DNA of 8,987 nucleotides, taken from the NCBI GenBank assembly GCA_013316495.1, contig WSMP01000013.1:14375-23361 (forward strand), read 5' to 3'. This document shows, piece after piece, positions 5,459 through 8,987 of this stretch. A model generated the notes under the pieces. That model ran no database searches. It worked only from the letters and a program-made list of their open reading frames with translations, and was not told the DNA's origin. The translations under genes and the position numbers were made by a program. Origin of the DNA: Angelakisella sp. (GTDB lineage Bacteria > Bacillota > Clostridia > Oscillospirales > Ruminococcaceae). How positions within the stretch are numbered: the stretch's first letter is position 1; the number at the start of each line of letters is the position of its first letter.

Positions 5459-6010
5459 TTAGGGGCTCCGCTGCATGGCCTCCGCAATCTGCTGGGCCAT
5501 TTGCGCCATCTGGGCAAGCTCCTGGGCCGCCTTGGCCTCCCGAAGTGCGGCGGCACGGGTGCCGTCATTCCTCCGCCAGTTAAAGGCCTTTTGCTTGACC
5601 GGGCGGACCATCTCCGCCCAGTAGTGGCATTGGTCCCCGGAAATGTACCCTTTCTTAAAGCTGAGGTTGATATACTGGAGCATGGTGTCACACTTGACCA
5701 CCACAACGTCCAGGTCCCGCAGCCGCTCCTCATACTCCGTTTCAAAGAAACGGCCATCGGCGGAGATGCACTTTTCCAGGATGTCAGCGGCACAGTCCTC
5801 CAGCCGGGCGCACAGGTGGAACGTCTGGCTTTTGGGATAGTGGGGCTTGCCGTCATCCTTGACCTTTTGGTAAAGGGTGCAAGGGACAAGCTGGCCATTT
5901 TCCATGACGTAGGCGGCCACCGGCTTATATTCGGCCTCCACGGCCTTGACCCGCTGGATGGTGTATTCCACCAGGTCCAGCGCCATTGGGATAATGTCAT
6001 AATTTGGCAT
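5459..6010 (-). CDS. avd: Avd-like DGR accessory variability protein (four-helix bundle)
   Basis: Likely DGR accessory variability determinant, which in BPP-1 forms a pentameric four-helix bundle that binds the reverse transcriptase and the template RNA and is needed for cDNA synthesis. The 183-residue product is almost all helical and fits the Avd-type pattern: an N-terminal helix ALDLVEYTIQRVKAVE, then YPKSQTFHLCARLEDCAADILEKCISA (compare the family's FPKSxxFxLxxRIexaxxxxLExxxxA), a third helix EERLRDLDVVVVKCDTMLQYI, and a last helix GYISGDQCHYWAEMVRPVKQKAFNW (compare kxIsxxQyexxxxxxxEIGrmLGgW). The place directly upstream of TR is the BPP-1 arrangement. It is longer than BPP-1 Avd owing to an insertion at about residues 34-56 and a C-terminal Ala/Gln/Met helix (151-183). 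The start at 6010 has only a weak GGTGGAG site. It is divergent, so the call depends on both pattern and context. Confidence 0.72.
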   Translation of the reverse strand: MPNYDIIPMALDLVEYTIQRVKAVEAEYKPVAAYVMENGQLVPCTLYQKVKDDGKPHYPKSQTFHLCARLEDCAADILEKCISADGRFFETEYEERLRDLDVVVVKCDTMLQYINLSFKKGYISGDQCHYWAEMVRPVKQKAFNWRRNDGTRAAALREAKAAQELAQMAQMAQQIAEAMQRSP

Positions 6011-6012
6011 GG

Positions 6013-6750
6013 CTAAAACTCCACCCTTTGATATGTTTCATTCCACACGCCGGTCACCACCAGTCCCGTCAAGGAGGCAAAGGTCACCGCAAAAGGATTG
6101 CCGGACACGTTGGTGCCGTATTTCAGCTCCAGAATGGCCAGCCGGGCGTCAATGCCTCCCACCGTGTTCTGGAGTTCCGGGTGCACATCGGCAGCGTTGT
6201 CATGGGTTTCCACGGCGTCCGTGATGGCCTGCCGGATGTCCTCATGGGCGGCGGGGTCCGTGTTGTGCTCAGAAATAGCCCGCTCCAGGTCCTCCCGGCT
6301 CACCACGTCCAGGGCGGGGATGATGGTAAACTCCAGCACGGAGGCGTCCGCCACAACAATGTGCATGACCATGGTGAGCCGCCCGTCCACGCCGGTGGAG
6401 ATGGCCACCTTTTCCGTGTCCGGGGTGTTGCAAATGGCGATGAGCTCACCGTCCTCACTGAAAAGCCCCATCTCACGGCAGACAAAATTGCCCACGCTGT
6501 CATCAATGACGATTTTGACATCCAGCATATTGGGCACGGCGGGATTTTGCACGGCAGACACGATGGGGCCCCGCCACAGCTCTGCCACCAGCTCCGTTTG
6601 GTCCACCGTGGGCACATAGTAGCCCCCACCACCGTCACCGGCGGCGGCCTGGGTGATTTTCAGCTTGGTGCCCGCCAGAACGCAGGCAGTGATGCGGGCG
6701 GCCCCCACGGCGGTGATTTTCGTGCCGTATCGTTTCTCAATATCAGGCAT
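6013..6750 (-). CDS. Phage tail-fibre / tail-collar-like protein
   Basis: A 245-residue protein in the usual fibre slot after YmfQ. The N-terminal about 150 residues resemble the phage tail-collar fibre N-terminal domain (gpH-like, DUF3751 type): KITAVGAARITACVLAGTKL, a glycine cluster DGGGGYYV, VDQTELVAELWRGPI, then DSVGNFVCREMGLFSEDGEL. This domain normally anchors fibres to the baseplate. Residues about 151-205 are helical and polar (EDLERAISEHNTDPAAHEDI), with a short C-terminal beta domain GNPFAVTFASLTGLVVTGVWN. It is short for a receptor-binding fibre, so it may be an adaptor on which other adhesins, perhaps the DGR target, are mounted; that is inference. The start at 6750 has AAGGAGG overlapping the previous stop. 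Confidence 0.82.
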   Translation of the reverse strand: MPDIEKRYGTKITAVGAARITACVLAGTKLKITQAAAGDGGGGYYVPTVDQTELVAELWRGPIVSAVQNPAVPNMLDVKIVIDDSVGNFVCREMGLFSEDGELIAICNTPDTEKVAISTGVDGRLTMVMHIVVADASVLEFTIIPALDVVSREDLERAISEHNTDPAAHEDIRQAITDAVETHDNAADVHPELQNTVGGIDARLAILELKYGTNVSGNPFAVTFASLTGLVVTGVWNETYQRVEF

Positions 6751-6752
6751 TT

Positions 6753-7382
6753 TTATTGCTCCTCCTTGTATGGGTAGATTTCAACGGTGGCGTGATACTC
6801 CAGCGGCCCGGCCATGCTGACACCGCCAGCGCTTTCCAGCTCATTGACCAGCATGGGCCACACGTCCATGTAGACGGACCGCTCCGTCATGGCCCCCATC
6901 TGCACGATGCCATCCGATTGCACAAAGGACACCATGAGCATCCACATATTAGAGGGACGGACCGCCAGCAGCAGGTCCATGATTTGCTCCGCAATGAGGG
7001 CGGCGTCCGGCAGGATGGTATAGTCAAGCTGGATGTGGATGGAGTAGTCCACGATGGCCACCTCATAGCCCTGGGGCCCGCACAGGCCTTGGAGCCAGTT
7101 CTTGAGCCAGGGGACCGTATAGGGCAGCTCCCGGTTCCACAGGGCTTTGACACGGGCCTTGCGGACCGCCAGCGTGTCCGTGTCCTTGGGGTGGATTTTT
7201 AGCTCCTGCTCCCACACGGACACCCCCCGCTCATCGGCGTCATCCAGGAATTGATTGGCCATCACCCGGTCAAGGCCGTCCCATGCAAGGGAGATTTCCG
7301 GCTCGTTGGCATCGTTGATGGCCTTAAATTCCGTAACATCCCGCAGCACCGGGGGCAGGTAGTTGATGAGCTTTCTATCCAC
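6753..7382 (-). CDS. YmfQ/DUF2313 family tail-tip protein (Mu gp48 / P2 gpI-like position)
   Basis: Tail protein of the DUF2313 (YmfQ, Mu gp48) family, encoded immediately after baseplate J and before the fibre gene in Mu-like and PBSX-like myophages, and thought to join the wedge to the tail fibres. The 209-residue product starts MDRKLINYLPPVLRDVTEFKAI, then has the family features DERGVSVWEQELKI, ARVKALWNRELPYTV and a C-terminal region around LAVRPSNMWMLMV. The start is GTG at 7382, overlapping the J stop by 8 nt and preceded by a purine-rich GAGGGGGG. The synteny J-YmfQ-fibre supports the call independently of the sequence motifs. Confidence 0.9.
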   Translation of the reverse strand: MDRKLINYLPPVLRDVTEFKAINDANEPEISLAWDGLDRVMANQFLDDADERGVSVWEQELKIHPKDTDTLAVRKARVKALWNRELPYTVPWLKNWLQGLCGPQGYEVAIVDYSIHIQLDYTILPDAALIAEQIMDLLLAVRPSNMWMLMVSFVQSDGIVQMGAMTERSVYMDVWPMLVNELESAGGVSMAGPLEYHATVEIYPYKEEQ

Positions 7383-8592
7383 TCACAGCCCCCCTCACCG
7401 GGATGCTGTCCGGGCCCAGCACCAGGTTTTCCTCTTTCCCGTTGATTTTCGTGCCGCCAATGTCCGTGACCATCGTGGGGCAGGCGGACAAAATACGGCT
7501 CTCAATCTGGGAAATGCGCACGGTCAAAAAATCGGAGCTGGACCATTGCCCGGTCAGCTCCGAAAAATAGGCGTCCAGAGCGCCCGTCACATAGCTCTGC
7601 ACCGCCTCCCAGCTCCAGCCGGGGGCAAAGGTCAGGTTGAGGGTGACGTTGACGGGCTCCGGGGTCACGCCGGTCACATGGACCACATGGCCGATGGGGG
7701 CAAGCCCCAGGCCCTCCCCGGCGTTTTCCGTGGGGTCCACCGCCGTCTGCACCTCATCAATGAGGGTGTCGGTGGGGACGGTGTTGTTGGCGGCCAGCAG
7801 GACCAGCTTGACGGTGCCTCCAACGGTCAGCAGCTTGTCCTTGGCCGCTGTATATACGGCGGTCAGCCAGGCCGCCACAGCGGGCTCCAGGGCCCCCACA
7901 GAGGCCTCCAGCCAGGCTGTGACCTCATCGCCGGGGATGAGGGTGCTGGGCCTCAGCCCCTCATTCCAGACGGGGTGGACCTTGAGGGCGGCCACGCCGG
8001 GCATGGCAAGCACCTTTTCCTTGTAGTCCGCCTGGTTGCCGCCAAAGGCCTGGGATTGAAAGCTGTCCAGCACCCTTTGGCGGAAAGCCTCTGTTTCCTC
8101 ATCGTCCTCACCGGGCACCAGCAGCTCCACCAGCTCCGCACGGGTCAGCCCGTTCACATACTCCACGGGGATGAGATGCCCGGTGTAGCCGTTGCCCAGG
8201 GCTCCGGCCTTTTCGCAGGTCACCTCATGGCTCACGGCGTCCTCTGTGTCAGCCTCCTCCATGCGGGCGGTCACCACAAAGTTGATGTCCTCGCAGGAGA
8301 AACGGGTGCCCAGCGGCACCTCAATGTTACACTCCGCCCGGAACACGGCGGGGCTGGCGGGCTTGGGGGCCATGTTGCGGTCAGAGGCCCGCTTGATGAG
8401 GTATTCCCTGGGGGCGGTCAGCAGGTAGGTGGCCTTAAAAACGAAGTCAAGCCCTATAAAGAGCTGGGCCAGCTCCGCCATGGAGGGAGCCACGCCGTTG
8501 AACACCATGGAGCCCTCCCGTTTGTCAATGTCATTGGACACACGGGAAAGAGCGCTTTTGACCAGCACCTCATAGGTGTTGTATTCAAACAT
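7375..8592 (-). CDS. Baseplate J-like protein (gp47/XkdT family)
   Basis: Structural protein of the baseplate wedge in contractile-tailed phages (P2 gpJ / Mu gp47 / PBSX XkdT group), which links the wedge to the sheath and fibres. The 405-residue product has the usual J-type layout: a helical N-terminus, the segment TAPREYLIKRASDRNM, a beta-rich domain (VPLGTRFSCEDINFVV), the acidic 'ELLVPGEDDEETEAFRQRVL' stretch followed by FGGNQADYKEKVLAMPGVAALKV, and a C-terminus close to GPDSIPVRGAVSG. The start at 8592 follows the upstream stop immediately (TAGATG) and has AAAGGAGGT upstream inside the preceding gene. Its last codons overlap the next gene by 8 nt, as expected for tightly coupled tail genes. 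Nothing unusual in length or frame. Confidence 0.93.
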   Translation of the reverse strand: MFEYNTYEVLVKSALSRVSNDIDKREGSMVFNGVAPSMAELAQLFIGLDFVFKATYLLTAPREYLIKRASDRNMAPKPASPAVFRAECNIEVPLGTRFSCEDINFVVTARMEEADTEDAVSHEVTCEKAGALGNGYTGHLIPVEYVNGLTRAELVELLVPGEDDEETEAFRQRVLDSFQSQAFGGNQADYKEKVLAMPGVAALKVHPVWNEGLRPSTLIPGDEVTAWLEASVGALEPAVAAWLTAVYTAAKDKLLTVGGTVKLVLLAANNTVPTDTLIDEVQTAVDPTENAGEGLGLAPIGHVVHVTGVTPEPVNVTLNLTFAPGWSWEAVQSYVTGALDAYFSELTGQWSSSDFLTVRISQIESRILSACPTMVTDIGGTKINGKEENLVLGPDSIPVRGAVSG

Positions 8593-8987
8593 CTACACCT
8601 CAACCTCCTTTGAAAAGTCTATCTCACCATAGATGGTGTAGACGGTGAAGTTGGCCAGGACCGTTTTTCTGCCCGTTTCAAAGCTCCAGTTGCCCACGCC
8701 GGTGATGCGGTCATCCTGCTCCAGCGCCTCCGTGATGCGGCGTTTCATCTCGCTCATGGCATAGTCCTTGGGCTTGCCTATGAGGTCCGAAAATTCGGAG
8801 CCGTAATTGCGGGAATAGATAGGGTAGGCGTAGCGCTCCGTATTCAAAATGAGATAGATGGCCTGATAAAGCGCATCCCGCTTGTCCGTCATGCCGCTCA
8901 CCCGCTGCCGGTCAATGTCCAGCTTGTGGGTATATCCGGGCTGTTCGCCCATGACAAAGGTGATGAGGTCCAGGTCATCCCCCGTGG
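8593..8987 (-). CDS. DUF2634 / gp25-like baseplate wedge protein (5' partial)
   Basis: Probable baseplate wedge component of a contractile tail, related to the DUF2634 (XkdS-like) / T4 gp25 lysozyme-like group. The visible C-terminal part includes the family pattern: a stretch around 'RVSGMTDKRDALYQAIYLIL' followed by NTERYAYPIYSRNYGSEFSDLIGKP, then an acidic-basic helix (RRITEALEQDDRI) and a final beta stretch ending EIDFSKEVEV. The frame stays open to the window edge (TGDDLDLITFV before the first visible ATG at 8952). That ATG has no ribosome site before it and sits inside conserved-looking sequence, so the true start is probably outside the window. Its stop lies directly before the baseplate J start. 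Family assignment is from remembered patterns, not a search. Confidence 0.85.
   Translation of the reverse strand, partial: TGDDLDLITFVMGEQPGYTHKLDIDRQRVSGMTDKRDALYQAIYLILNTERYAYPIYSRNYGSEFSDLIGKPKDYAMSEMKRRITEALEQDDRITGVGNWSFETGRKTVLANFTVYTIYGEIDFSKEVEV

Noticed and set aside
1..8987. CRISPR array, tRNA, insertion sequence or attachment site
   Set aside because: No regularly spaced repeats, cloverleaf-like sequence, transposase or paired integration repeats were seen.

Overview
This window is the distal end of the late operon of a contractile-tailed (myovirus-type) phage or prophage, most likely from a GC-rich Gram-positive gut anaerobe of the class Clostridia. The host inference rests on near-perfect AGGAGG ribosome sites, a C39-like endolysin with a clostridial-phage type wall-binding domain, and a target protein with the C-type-lectin-like fold common in Clostridia phages. 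No integrase, repressor or host gene is visible, so temperate lifestyle and species remain open. Every supported gene is on the minus strand, so transcription runs from position 8987 towards 1. Most genes abut or overlap, and no terminator was found.

In transcription order the layout is: (1) baseplate and tail-tip genes at 8987-6013: a DUF2634/gp25-like wedge protein (5' end outside the window), baseplate J, a YmfQ/DUF2313 protein, and a tail-fibre/collar-like protein; (2) a complete diversity-generating retroelement (DGR) at 6010-2239: an Avd-like accessory protein, a noncoding stretch holding the template repeat (TR) and a structured spacer, a DGR-type reverse transcriptase, and a 605-residue target protein carrying the variable repeat (VR); (3) a small protein with two carbohydrate-binding-like modules; (4) a lysis region: two small membrane proteins, a C39-like endolysin, and the start of a holin-like protein cut by the window edge.

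The central discovery is the DGR. A 100-bp block at 5304-5403 (TR) aligns without gaps to 3487-3586 (VR). There are 17 mismatches and all 17 fall at template adenines on the coding strand (32 adenines available, no mismatch at any of the 68 other positions). Read in the VR frame, the template is dominated by 14 AAC codons, the usual DGR design for maximal amino-acid change without stop codons. The reverse transcriptase has the DGR hallmark LGxxxSQ in place of the usual QGxxxSP, plus a YMDD active site. The expected function is error-prone copying of TR RNA and replacement of VR, diversifying a receptor-binding surface so that the phage can track changing host receptors.

The gene order Avd-TR-spacer-RT resembles the Bordetella phage BPP-1 core, but the target lies downstream of the RT and is joined to it by a TAATG stop/start overlap. 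The RT probably starts at a TTG behind an AGGAGG. The VR lies in the N-terminal third of a long fibre-like protein and is followed by fibronectin-III/Ig-like modules, rather than at the extreme C-terminus as in BPP-1 Mtd.
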